Source of the DNA: Variovorax ginsengisoli
Lineage (GTDB): Bacteria > Pseudomonadota > Gammaproteobacteria > Burkholderiales > Burkholderiaceae_C
DNA: 64,000 bases
Assembly: GCF_030486595.1 (NCBI RefSeq)
Contig: NZ_JAUJZH010000002.1
Span: 248,001-312,000, forward strand
Direction of reading: 5' to 3'
Positions 9,079-17,139 of this stretch are shown here, in pieces (the first letter of the stretch is position 1; the number at the start of each line of letters is the position of its first letter). Under the pieces are notes generated by a model. That model ran no database searches, was not told the origin of the DNA, and was given only the letters and a program-made list of their open reading frames with translations. The position numbers were made by a program, and so were the translations under genes.

Positions 9079-10359
9079 TCAAGGTGGTGCGAAGCGGGCC
9101 GTGGCGACGCTGCGCAACAGGGCATCGCGCTGCGCCTTGCTGATGCCGCGTACCCCATCGGCCACCCATCTGGCCCGGTCGAGGTTGATGTTGCCCTCTT
9201 GTTGCCACTTGCGCACGGCCAGGGCCGGGTTGTTGAGCATGGCCGCCAGCCAAACCGCCTGCACCGGTTCGAGGTTGCGCGCCGGGCGCTTGAAATAGGT
9301 GCGCGCCGCGGCATCGGCGCCGCAAATCCGGGCGCCCCAGGGGGCGTTGTCGATGTAGAGCTGGAGGATGCGCGCCTTGCCCAGGGTCTGTTCCATCTCG
9401 ACCGCATACAGCAGCTCGCGCAGCTTGCGGTCGGCGCTCTGTTCGCCGCCGGTCACGAGGATCTTGGCCAACTGCTGGCTCAGGGTGCTGCCCCCGCGTT
9501 CGGCCTTGGAGGCCTTCTGGTTGATCTCCAGCGAGGCCGCGAGCTCGGTCATGTCGTAGCCCGGATGGGTGAAGAAGCGCTGGTCCTCGGCCGCGATCAC
9601 CGCGCGCGCCAGCCAGCTGTCGGGGCCGAGCCGGCTCGGGGCGCCGCAGGTGGTGCGTGCGTTGGCGAGCGTCTCGGTGCCCAGCCCGTCGACCGTGAAA
9701 TCGGCGATGCGCGGCTGCACCGCGAAGGTGCCGGCGGGCAGGCCGACCTGGGCGTTCAGCGCCAGCGTGCCGCCGATGCGGGCGCGTTGAAGTTCGGCCA
9801 GCCCGGGCGCCAGCACGGTGTACCAGCGCGCGATCGGCGTCTCGGGGACCTGGATGTCGATGTGCAGGGCCTGCTGCGTCAGGCGCCCGGTCCAGCGTCC
9901 GCGCAGGATGCCGTCGTCGGTGCGGTCGCCGACCGCCAGCGGCCGGGCCGGCGGCGCGGCTTCGAGCGTGCCGCCCAGCGTGCCGGCGTCGCGGCGCACC
10001 GTGGCGCGCAGGCTGTCGAGCCGGATCGGCGCGGTGCCCAGGGCCGGGACCGTGGCGCTGCAGGGCGCGCAGATGAGCTCCAGGGTCTCGGTCGCGGCGT
10101 TCCAGCCGAAGCGGACGGGGCCGTGGGCGGTGTCCAGCGTGCGGCCGGCCAGCCAGGGGGCGAACCAGGAGGAGGTGGCGAGGCGGATCGCGGTCGGCAC
10201 GCCGACGTCGACGGCCACCGGGCCGGCCTGGAAGCGGGCCGGCCATTCGTCGCGGCCGGGTGCCAGCGCCAGCCTCAGGATCAGGAACACCGCGACCGCC
10301 GCCGTCAGAATCAGGGCCAGGGTCGCGAACAGCAGGTAAACCAGCGCTTTCTTCAGCAA
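9079..10359 (-). CDS. Membrane-anchored family-51 peptidoglycan transglycosylase-like protein
   Basis: About 426 residues from a TTG start at 10359. An N-terminal membrane anchor (KKALVYLLFATLALILTAAV) is followed by a roughly 200-residue periplasmic region. The C-terminal half is a GT51 domain: AAEDQRFFTHPG with the catalytic Glu, and RGGSTLSQQLAK. GT51 enzymes polymerise lipid II into glycan strands. There is no transpeptidase domain, as in MtgA, but the long non-catalytic N-terminal region (with a C-x2-C pair) is unlike MtgA. The start lies 7 bases after the EpsI-like gene stop, so it is the last gene of the exosortase operon. An in-frame ATG at 10422 would overlap that gene and is less likely. 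Confidence 0.8.
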   Translation of the reverse strand: MLKKALVYLLFATLALILTAAVAVFLILRLALAPGRDEWPARFQAGPVAVDVGVPTAIRLATSSWFAPWLAGRTLDTAHGPVRFGWNAATETLELICAPCSATVPALGTAPIRLDSLRATVRRDAGTLGGTLEAAPPARPLAVGDRTDDGILRGRWTGRLTQQALHIDIQVPETPIARWYTVLAPGLAELQRARIGGTLALNAQVGLPAGTFAVQPRIADFTVDGLGTETLANARTTCGAPSRLGPDSWLARAVIAAEDQRFFTHPGYDMTELAASLEINQKASKAERGGSTLSQQLAKILVTGGEQSADRKLRELLYAVEMEQTLGKARILQLYIDNAPWGARICGADAAARTYFKRPARNLEPVQAVWLAAMLNNPALAVRKWQQEGNINLDRARWVADGVRGISKAQRDALLRSVATARFAPP

Positions 10360-10366
10360 ATCACTC

Positions 10367-10939
10367 TCACTCGATCGGTTTCGCCAGGGTGACGGCTTGC
10401 CAGGGACCGTTCGAGCGGCCACTGGCCGCCGCCCAGTACCAGGCTGAAGTGTCGGTGAAAGCGCCGCCCCCGGCGTCGACGATACGCTCGCAGACCCTGA
10501 TTTTTCGACCGCCGGTGCGCTCGGCGACGAAACAGCGCCACAGTCGCTCGTGCAGGTCGCGCTCCAGCCGGGCCTGCGCGATGCCGTAGCCTAGCGCGCG
10601 GTAGCAGTCGGCGGCCGGATGCAGCATGCGCGTCGGCGCGTTCACCTGGCGCAGCACCAGCACCTGCTGGCCGTCGGTCAGGCGCGCCATGCTGCCCGGG
10701 AAGCGCTCGGCGAAGCGGTTTTCGACCTCGCTCAGGGCCAGCGGGCGCAGCGGCGCGCCGTCCCATTCGCTTGGCCATTCGTGGAAGGCCGCCGCGGCCG
10801 CGGCCGGCGGCGCCATATGCAGCGCCGCGCTGCCCGACCAGGCCAGGCAGAGCAGCATGGCGATGCCGAACAGGGCCTTGTGCAGCATGCGATGCACCAG
10901 GCGGTTGGCGAAGCAGCGGTCAAGCACGGCGATGGCCAT
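10367..10939 (-). CDS. Exosortase-associated EpsI-like protein
   Basis: A 190-residue protein with one N-terminal membrane segment (about residues 20-45) and a periplasmic domain. The HPAADCYRALGY segment resembles the His...Cys motif of the EpsI/DUF3485 family that accompanies exosortases; similarity elsewhere is weak. The ATG at 10939 is preceded by GGAG and lies inside the end of the exosortase gene (20-base overlap), indicating coupled translation. The role of EpsI proteins in processing or export of PEP-CTERM proteins is still poorly defined. Identification rests on context as much as on sequence. Confidence 0.65.
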   Translation of the reverse strand: MAIAVLDRCFANRLVHRMLHKALFGIAMLLCLAWSGSAALHMAPPAAAAAAFHEWPSEWDGAPLRPLALSEVENRFAERFPGSMARLTDGQQVLVLRQVNAPTRMLHPAADCYRALGYGIAQARLERDLHERLWRCFVAERTGGRKIRVCERIVDAGGGAFTDTSAWYWAAASGRSNGPWQAVTLAKPIE

Positions 10940-11798
10940 GGCGGTCTCCTCGGGAATGGTTCATGACCCAGGCGATGCCGCCGCAGACCGCCGCCAGCAA
11001 GGCCAGGCCGAAGGCGTCGTGCAGCCAGGGCGGCGGCGCGCGGCCGGCCGCCTCCAGGGCCACCAGCAGGCTGTTGCGCACGATGTTGCCGGCCAGCACC
11101 AGCAGGCCGACCGCCGGCAGCCGGGCCAGGAAGGCGCGGTCGTCGCGCAGCGCCCAGAGCGCGACCACGCAGGCCGTGAAGTAGCCGAACCAGGCCATCT
11201 GCACGCCCGAGCAGGGCGCGTCGACGATCACCAGCCGGCCATCGATCCAGAGGCTGCTGCCTTCGCGTGCGACCTCGAAGCCCGGCGCCAGCAGCCAGCG
11301 GCTGGCCTCGGCCGTCACGACGCGCAGCGGGTAGCCGGCATAGAACTGCAGCGAGGACAGCAGCGGCAGCGCCAGCACCGCCAGCCCGGCGACTGGCGTC
11401 GCGGGGACCTCGCTCGGCAGGAAGGCCAGCAGTGCGCAGGCCAGCGCGGCCATGGCCAGCAGCGCGGCGGCCAGTGGCGGCAGCGGCGGCACCGGGCCGA
11501 TGCCGGTGCGGCCCAGGGTGGCGGCCAGGGTCGCCAGAGCCGCCAGCGCCAGCCAGCCGAGGCGCGGCGCCGCGCGCAGTCCGTGCCGCAGCGTGAACAC
11601 CAGCAGCGCCAGCGCCGCGATCGCCAGCAGGCCGAGCGGATCGTCGGAGCGGTCCAGCATGCGCCGCGCCATCCAGGTCCAGGTGGGGGCCAGGGCTGCG
11701 GCCTGGAGCGCGAGCCAGGCGAGGGCGGGCAGGCGGTCGAGGCGGATGCCGGCTTCGAAGAGGCGGGGGTGGCGGGTGGCCAGGGAGGTTGGGGTCAT
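10920..11798 (-). CDS. Exosortase (PEP-CTERM transpeptidase-like membrane protein)
   Basis: A 292-residue polytopic membrane protein with eight or so hydrophobic segments. The exosortase catalytic residues are all visible: Cys196 in DAPCSGVQM, Arg241 in NIVRNSLLV and His260 in WLHDAFGL. Exosortases recognise the C-terminal PEP-CTERM signal and cleave or transfer the exported protein. The start at 11798 (MTPTSLATRH) is preferred because AGAAGAAAC precedes it; an ATG at 11837 lies within a repeat element. The upstream gene encodes a protein with a PEP-CTERM tail, making a self-contained enzyme and substrate pair. It may belong to the exosortase Q subgroup described in Burkholderiales; that assignment is from memory and unchecked. 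Confidence 0.85.
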   Translation of the reverse strand: MTPTSLATRHPRLFEAGIRLDRLPALAWLALQAAALAPTWTWMARRMLDRSDDPLGLLAIAALALLVFTLRHGLRAAPRLGWLALAALATLAATLGRTGIGPVPPLPPLAAALLAMAALACALLAFLPSEVPATPVAGLAVLALPLLSSLQFYAGYPLRVVTAEASRWLLAPGFEVAREGSSLWIDGRLVIVDAPCSGVQMAWFGYFTACVVALWALRDDRAFLARLPAVGLLVLAGNIVRNSLLVALEAAGRAPPPWLHDAFGLALLAAVCGGIAWVMNHSRGDRHGHRRA

Positions 11799-11815
11799 GG
11801 TGGTGGTGTTTCTTC

Positions 11816-11876
11816 TGATCAGTTGAGGACAGAGCAAAACTGCTTCGCAGTTCTTGGTCTGTCCCGCAAGGTCTCA
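11816..11876 (-). repeat. Structured dispersed repeat, copy A (overlaps a stop codon)
   Basis: Read on the minus strand the element begins with the TGA stop of the VIT/VWA gene (TGAGACCTTGCGGGACAGA...), contains nested inverted repeats (GGACAGA with TCTGTCC outside; AACTGC with GCAGTT inside) and ends with the palindrome TGATCA. A near-identical copy lies at 33050-33145 after another minus-strand gene. It sits between the VIT/VWA gene and the exosortase gene and could attenuate or stabilise the transcript between them. Confidence 0.75.
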
Positions 11877-13940
11877 GGAGGTGAACCTCCGGCTGTCATT
11901 GCGCCGGACGCGCCGCCGGAGCATCGCCAGCATCGACAGCACCACCGCGATCGCGCCCAGCGTCTCGGGCTCGGGCGTGCTCGGCACCTCGGCGCCCAAG
12001 CCCTGGCCGAGCGCGCTCTCGCCGACGCCCTGGGGCAATGGCTGCGGCTGGTCGACACCGGCGGCGCTCTGGGGCGCCGGGTTGCGCACCACGCGGTCGA
12101 TGGCGATGAAGCTGGTGTACTGCGTGAGCAGGCCGTAGCGCAGGCCGAGGTCGGTGATGCGCTGGCGCAGCGCGTCGCCGCCTTCGAGCGTCTCCTGGTC
12201 GGACAGGCTGGCGATGCGATGCCGCGCCCACAGGCTGCGCAGTGCGGCCGCATCGCGGCGCGCCTCCGGGTCGATCTTCAGCGCCTGCCGGTAGGGGCCC
12301 TCGGCGCCGCGGCCCTCGACCACGAGCCGGCCGCGGGCTTCGCCGCGCCACTTGCCGAACACGATCACCGGGCGTTCGCCGAGGACGTCGGGCAGCACCA
12401 CCGGCTCGACGTCATAGACGTCGAGGCCCTCGAAGCGCGCCTTCACCTGGGTCAGCACCGGCGACTCCACCATGCGGCGGAAGCGCGCGGCCTGCTCGGG
12501 CGCCTGGACCGGATCGGTGATCACGAAGGGCTCGCCCATGCCGGCGCGTGCCAGGCCTTCCATCAGGTGGCGATTGACCGAGGAGCCGATGCCGAAGGCG
12601 AACAGGTTGGCGCGGCCCAGGTTCTTGCGCACCAGCTCGAAGGCCTCGCGCTCGACCGTGACATAGCCGTCGGTCACCACCACCAGCGTGCGCGAGACGC
12701 CTTCGGCCTTCGGCTCGGCATAGGCGCGCTGCAGGGCCGGGATCAGCTCGGTGCTGCCGCTGCCGCCGTAGTTCTGGATCGTCGCCAGGGCCTGTGCGAT
12801 GTTGGCGCGGGTGGCCGGCACCGAGTGCGGCGACAGCATGCGGTTGCTGCCCGAGAACAGCAGCACGTTGAAGGTGTCGCTGGGCCGCAGGCCGCCGATC
12901 AGGCGCTCCAGCATGGCCTTCGCGGTGTCGAGCGGAAAGCCGTGCATCGAGCCCGAGATGTCGACCACGAAGATGTAGTCGCGCGGCGAGATGGCGTTCG
13001 CCGCCACCGATTTCGGTGGCTCGACCATGGCGAGGAAGAAGTTCTCGGCCCCGTCGCCCTGGCCCTGGTAGAGCATCAGCCCGGACTGGACCCGATCGCC
13101 GGCGAGCCGGTAGTCGAGCACGAAGTCGCGGTTGTCCGCGGGGCCGCTGCCGGGCGCCAGCGTGACGTCGGCATGGGCGTCGCCATCGCGCCGTGCCAGC
13201 GAGATCGCGTGCGTCTGCGAGCGCACCTCCTGCAGCGCCATCGGCATGTCGAGCGCGACCTTCAGCTTGAAGGCGGTGCCCGGCGCAACCCCCGCGCGCA
13301 GCGTCGGCTGCGCCACCCAGCGCGCCTGCGCGTTCTCCGACTGCGGGCTGTTGTAGCGCGGCCCGACCACCGTCGGATAGACGAACTGGTAGTTGCCGCC
13401 CTGCGGCACCAGCAGCTCGGTGTAGCGCAGCGCCACCCGGACCTCGTCGCCCGGCAGGATGTTGGCGACGTTCATCTGGAACACGTTGGGCAGGTGCTGC
13501 TCGAGCAGCGCGGCGGTCTTCCCCTCCTTCTTCGCGGCCTCGTAGTCGATGCGGGCCTGCGCCTTCTCGCGGATCTGCGCGGTGATCAGGCGCTCGCCGA
13601 TGCGCACCTGGAGCGCGCCGACCGCGGCCCGGGTCGAACCCGGGAACACATAGCGTGCCTCGATCGCCCGCTGGCCTTCGTTGCGGTAGGTCTGCGTGAC
13701 CGTGACGTCGGCGATCACCCCGGAGATCTTGACGTCCACCTCGGTCCCCTTGAGCGGCAGGCGATCGAGTTCGGGGTCGTCGCTCTTGACGAAGAAATAC
13801 GGGCTCTCGGTTTTGGCGCGCGGGCCCGGCGCTTCCTGTGCATGCAGCGGCCGCACGCTCAGCGCGAGGAAGCTGGCGACGGCCAGTGTCAGGGTGACGA
13901 GCCAGAGCCGTCGGCCGGAGCGGTAGAGGGGCGTGTCCAT
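11874..13940 (-). CDS. VIT and von Willebrand type A domain protein with PEP-CTERM tail
   Basis: A 688-residue exported protein. In order: a signal peptide (to about residue 36), a vault protein inter-alpha-trypsin (VIT) domain in the first 180 residues, a VWA domain with an intact MIDAS start (DISGSMHG), and a C-terminal PEP-CTERM signal (PEP at about 656-658, a hydrophobic helix, then RRRVRR). The tail marks it as the likely substrate of the exosortase encoded just downstream. Homologous VIT-VWA proteins are known as dedicated sortase or exosortase targets. It starts the minus-strand operon; GAAGGAGAAGG precedes the ATG. The stop codon is part of a dispersed repeat. Surface adhesion or metal-dependent protein binding is plausible but unproven. 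Confidence 0.87.
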   Translation of the reverse strand: MDTPLYRSGRRLWLVTLTLAVASFLALSVRPLHAQEAPGPRAKTESPYFFVKSDDPELDRLPLKGTEVDVKISGVIADVTVTQTYRNEGQRAIEARYVFPGSTRAAVGALQVRIGERLITAQIREKAQARIDYEAAKKEGKTAALLEQHLPNVFQMNVANILPGDEVRVALRYTELLVPQGGNYQFVYPTVVGPRYNSPQSENAQARWVAQPTLRAGVAPGTAFKLKVALDMPMALQEVRSQTHAISLARRDGDAHADVTLAPGSGPADNRDFVLDYRLAGDRVQSGLMLYQGQGDGAENFFLAMVEPPKSVAANAISPRDYIFVVDISGSMHGFPLDTAKAMLERLIGGLRPSDTFNVLLFSGSNRMLSPHSVPATRANIAQALATIQNYGGSGSTELIPALQRAYAEPKAEGVSRTLVVVTDGYVTVEREAFELVRKNLGRANLFAFGIGSSVNRHLMEGLARAGMGEPFVITDPVQAPEQAARFRRMVESPVLTQVKARFEGLDVYDVEPVVLPDVLGERPVIVFGKWRGEARGRLVVEGRGAEGPYRQALKIDPEARRDAAALRSLWARHRIASLSDQETLEGGDALRQRITDLGLRYGLLTQYTSFIAIDRVVRNPAPQSAAGVDQPQPLPQGVGESALGQGLGAEVPSTPEPETLGAIAVVLSMLAMLRRRVRRNDSRRFTS

Positions 13941-14058
13941 GGTGTTTTTCCTTCTCCTTCTCGTGCGAACTTGCACGGGAGCCACTGTCCGGAGCGAGCG
14001 AGAAGCCAGTTGGAAGGCCGTTCGAAGTCCGGCGGCTCGAAAACAGCCTTGTGTGAAG

Positions 14059-14097
14059 CCTGTGTGAAGTCCTGCGAACAGGGCCTTCACACAGGCA
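14059..14097. promoter_or_regulatory. Long perfect hairpin in the divergent VIT/VWA - PBP1A intergenic region
   Basis: A 12-bp perfect stem (GCCTGTGTGAAG at 14059-14070 and its complement at 14086-14097) encloses a second stem-loop CCTG-CGAA-CAGG (14072-14083). The nonamer TGTGTGAAG also occurs just upstream at 14051-14059, exactly 11 bases from the copy inside the hairpin. It may be a three-site operator for the two divergent genes or an mRNA leader structure of the PBP1A gene, whose ATG is 49 bases away. Confidence 0.5.
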
Positions 14098-14145
14098 TCG
14101 CCCGGATGGGGAACCATCGCGGCCTGTTCCTGCTCCCTCCTTGCC

Positions 14146-16515
14146 ATGACTTCTCCGTCCGAAACCCCCTCCCGCGCACCCGGCTGGCGCCGTCCGGTCG
14201 CCTGGATCGCCGCGCTGTCGGCCGGCACCGTGGTCGTGCTGGCGATCGCCGGCGGCATCGCGGTGGCCACCATCTACCCGCGGCTGCCCGACATCTCCGA
14301 GCTGTCGGACTACCAGCCCAAGCAGCCGCTGCGGGTCTATTCGGCCGACGGCGCGCTGATCGGCGAGTTCGGCGAGGAGCGCCGCAACCTGACGCCCTTC
14401 GGGCAGATTCCGCAGGTCATGAAGGACGCGGTGCTGGCGGTCGAGGACGCGCGCTTCTACGAACACGGCGGGGTCGACTACAAGGGCTTCGCGCGCGCCG
14501 CGCTGGCCAGCCTGCAGGGCGGCCGCAAGCAGGGCGCGTCGACCATCACGATGCAGGTCGCGCGCAACGTCTACCTGAGTTCGGAGCGCACCGTGCAGCG
14601 CAAGACCTGGGAGATCCTGCTGGCGCTGCGCATGGAGCGCCAGCTCACGAAGGACCAGATCCTCGAGATCTACCTGAACCAGATCTACCTGGGCAACCGC
14701 GCCTACGGCTTCGCGGCTGCCGCCGAGACCTATTTCGGCAAGCCGCTCGCGGACATCACCGTGGCCGAGGCCGCCATGCTGGCCGGCCTGCCGAAGGCGC
14801 CGGGCACCAACAACCCGGTGGCGAATCCGCGCCGCGCGCGGGCGCGCCAGCTCTACGTGATCGACCGCATGCAGGAGACCGGCTTCATCAACGCCGCGCA
14901 GGCCGATGCGGCGCGCCGCGAACCGCTGCAGCTGCGCGATGCCGCGGACCCGTCGCGGCTGCATGCCGAGTACGTGGCCGAGACCGTGCGCCAGATGATG
15001 CATGCGCAGTACGGCGACAGCATCTACACCAGCGGGCTCAAGGTGACGACCTCGCTGGTCGCGGCCGAGCAGCAGGCGGCCTACCGGTCGCTGCGCAAGG
15101 GCATCATGGACTACGAGCGGCGCCAGCCCTATCGCGGGCCCGAGGCCTTCATCGACCTTCCCGACGACCCGAAGGCACTCGACGACGCGGTCGACGATGC
15201 GCTGGCGGAGCACCCGGACAACGGCGACCTGGTGGCCGCCGTCGTGCTGCAGGCGAGCGCCAGGGAGGTCCGCGCGGTGCGCGCCAACGGCGAGACGCTG
15301 CAGATCGCCGGCGAAGGGCTCAGGCCCGCGCAGTCGGGGCTGGCCGACAAGGCGGCGCGCAACATCCGGATCCGGCCGGGCGCGGTGATCCGCGTGGCGC
15401 GCACGCCGAAGAACGCCTGGGAGATCACGCAGCTGCCCGAGGTCGAGGGTGCCTTCGTGGCGCTGGACCCGCGCAGCGGCGCGATCCAGGCGCTGGTGGG
15501 CGGCTTCGACTACGGCAAGAACAAGTTCAACCACGTGACGCAGGCCTGGCGCCAGCCGGGCTCGAGCTTCAAGCCCTTCATCTATTCGGCCGCGCTCGAG
15601 AAGGGCTTCACGCCGGCCACGGTGGTCAACGATGCGCCGCTGTTCTTCGAGGCCGGCGCCGGCGGCACGGCCTGGGAGCCGAAGAACTACGACGGCGGCT
15701 ACGACGGCCCGATCACCTTGCGGCGCGCGCTGCAGCAGTCGAAGAACCTGGTCACGCTGCGCGTCATGCAGTCGATCGGCGCCGGCTATGCGCAGGACTG
15801 GGTCACGCGCTTCGGCTTCGAGCGCGAGAAGCAGCCTGCCAACCTGCCGATGGCGCTGGGTGCCGGCTCGGTGACGCCGATGCAGATGGCGGCCGGCTAT
15901 GCGGTGTTCGCCAACGGCGGCTTTCGCGTCAATCCCTACCTGGTGACGCGGGTTACCGACGCCCGCGGCAAGATCCTGATGGAGACCGAGCCGCCGGTGC
16001 TCGACGAGGCCCGGCGCGCGATCCCCGAGCGCAATGCGTTCATGATGGATTCGCTGCTGCAGAGCGTGGTGAAGGGCGGCACCGCGTCGCGCGCCTACCA
16101 GGCGATCCGGCGCGACGACCTGTACGGCAAGACCGGCACCACCAACGATTCGTTCGACACCTGGTTCGCCGGCTTCCAGCCGACCCGCGTGGGCATCGCC
16201 TGGGTCGGCTACGACACGCCGCGCCAGCTCGGCGTGCGCGGCGAGACCGGCGGCAGCCTGAGCCTGCCGATCTGGACCGGCTACATGCAGGCGGCGCTCA
16301 AGGGCGTGCCGGTGGCTCCGCTGAAGGCGCCCGACGGCGTGCTGCAGGTCGATGGCGAGTGGTACTTCGACGACTACGCGCCGGGGCACGGCGTGGCCAG
16401 CCTGGGGCTCGATCCCGCGCTGGCGCCGCTGCCGGCCGAGGACCTGGCGGGCGCGCAGGTGGCGCCGCCGGCAGCGCCGGCGGACCGCAACCGCATCCTC
16501 GACTTCTTCAGGTAG
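14146..16515 (+). CDS. mrcA: Penicillin-binding protein 1A, bifunctional transglycosylase/transpeptidase
   Basis: A 789-residue class A PBP. A short cytoplasmic tail and membrane anchor (about residues 17-45) precede the GT51 domain (catalytic Glu in VEDARFYEHGG, then KQGASTITMQVARN). After the linker/OB-like region comes the transpeptidase with SSFK (active Ser), SKN-type motif (QQSKN) and KTGTT. It polymerises and cross-links peptidoglycan. Length and motif order are standard for proteobacterial PBP1A. It is divergent from the exosortase cassette and followed 24 bases later by a conserved-looking small gene. The start is taken at the ATG before TSPSETPSRA; the signal-anchor position supports it. 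Confidence 0.95.
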   Translation: MTSPSETPSRAPGWRRPVAWIAALSAGTVVVLAIAGGIAVATIYPRLPDISELSDYQPKQPLRVYSADGALIGEFGEERRNLTPFGQIPQVMKDAVLAVEDARFYEHGGVDYKGFARAALASLQGGRKQGASTITMQVARNVYLSSERTVQRKTWEILLALRMERQLTKDQILEIYLNQIYLGNRAYGFAAAAETYFGKPLADITVAEAAMLAGLPKAPGTNNPVANPRRARARQLYVIDRMQETGFINAAQADAARREPLQLRDAADPSRLHAEYVAETVRQMMHAQYGDSIYTSGLKVTTSLVAAEQQAAYRSLRKGIMDYERRQPYRGPEAFIDLPDDPKALDDAVDDALAEHPDNGDLVAAVVLQASAREVRAVRANGETLQIAGEGLRPAQSGLADKAARNIRIRPGAVIRVARTPKNAWEITQLPEVEGAFVALDPRSGAIQALVGGFDYGKNKFNHVTQAWRQPGSSFKPFIYSAALEKGFTPATVVNDAPLFFEAGAGGTAWEPKNYDGGYDGPITLRRALQQSKNLVTLRVMQSIGAGYAQDWVTRFGFEREKQPANLPMALGAGSVTPMQMAAGYAVFANGGFRVNPYLVTRVTDARGKILMETEPPVLDEARRAIPERNAFMMDSLLQSVVKGGTASRAYQAIRRDDLYGKTGTTNDSFDTWFAGFQPTRVGIAWVGYDTPRQLGVRGETGGSLSLPIWTGYMQAALKGVPVAPLKAPDGVLQVDGEWYFDDYAPGHGVASLGLDPALAPLPAEDLAGAQVAPPAAPADRNRILDFFR

Positions 16516-16539
16516 CGGCGCCCCCTACACTCGGGGCCG

Positions 16540-17139
16540 ATGGAAACTCTCACCCTGGTGACCCTGATCGTCATCGGCGCCTACCTCGTCAACTCGCAGC
16601 AGCAGCGCCGGCGCATCGCGCTGCTGGGCAGCCACCTCGGCCACTACCAGATCGAGAAGCTGATGGAGAACCTCACCGAAGGCTACCTGCGCTGTCTCGG
16701 CGAGGACGATCCCGAGCGCCGGGCCCAGATCTGGGGCCTGCTCGACAGCACCGAGGCCAAGCTGTCGGCGCAGTTCGACAGCTTCGCGGCCGAATTCGCG
16801 CAGGTCGGCGAGAGCGAGGCACGGGTCAGCAAGCTGCCGCTGCCCTTCGTTGCGCAGCTGTTGCCGGCCGCGGCCTTCGACCTGCGCCAGGCCTTCGCGA
16901 TCCATGCCCGCGGCATCGCCGGCGTGATGCGCAACGAAGCGCAGCGCTCGCCGAAGGCCAAGGCCTACATGATGTCGGCCGAGCTGTTCCTGATGCAGCA
17001 CACTTGCCATTGGTATTGCAAGTCGAAGGCGGTGGCCTCGGCGCGGCTGTTGGCGCGCCACAAGACCTCCCACGCGCAGGTGCTCGACGCCGTGAGCCCC
17101 GAGACCCGCAAGGCCTACGCGGCGCTCACCGGTCAGTGA
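16540..17139 (+). CDS. Single-pass membrane protein of unknown function
   Basis: A 199-residue protein that I cannot assign. The first 16 residues (METLTLVTLIVIGAYL) are one membrane helix, followed by a mainly helical soluble domain rich in Ala, Arg and Glu. That domain carries a C-x3-C (CHWYC) near residue 150. It lies 24 bases after the PBP1A gene on the same strand and may be cotranscribed. Its 3' end overlaps the convergent creC gene by seven bases. Codon use is ordinary for the region, so it is likely a real lineage-specific gene. Confidence 0.7.
   Translation: METLTLVTLIVIGAYLVNSQQQRRRIALLGSHLGHYQIEKLMENLTEGYLRCLGEDDPERRAQIWGLLDSTEAKLSAQFDSFAAEFAQVGESEARVSKLPLPFVAQLLPAAAFDLRQAFAIHARGIAGVMRNEAQRSPKAKAYMMSAELFLMQHTCHWYCKSKAVASARLLARHKTSHAQVLDAVSPETRKAYAALTGQ

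Noticed and set aside
11797..11837. An earlier ATG (11837) as the exosortase start.
   Set aside because: It lies in the dispersed repeat and would add residues also encoded by the other repeat copy; the ATG at 11798 has a better ribosome site.
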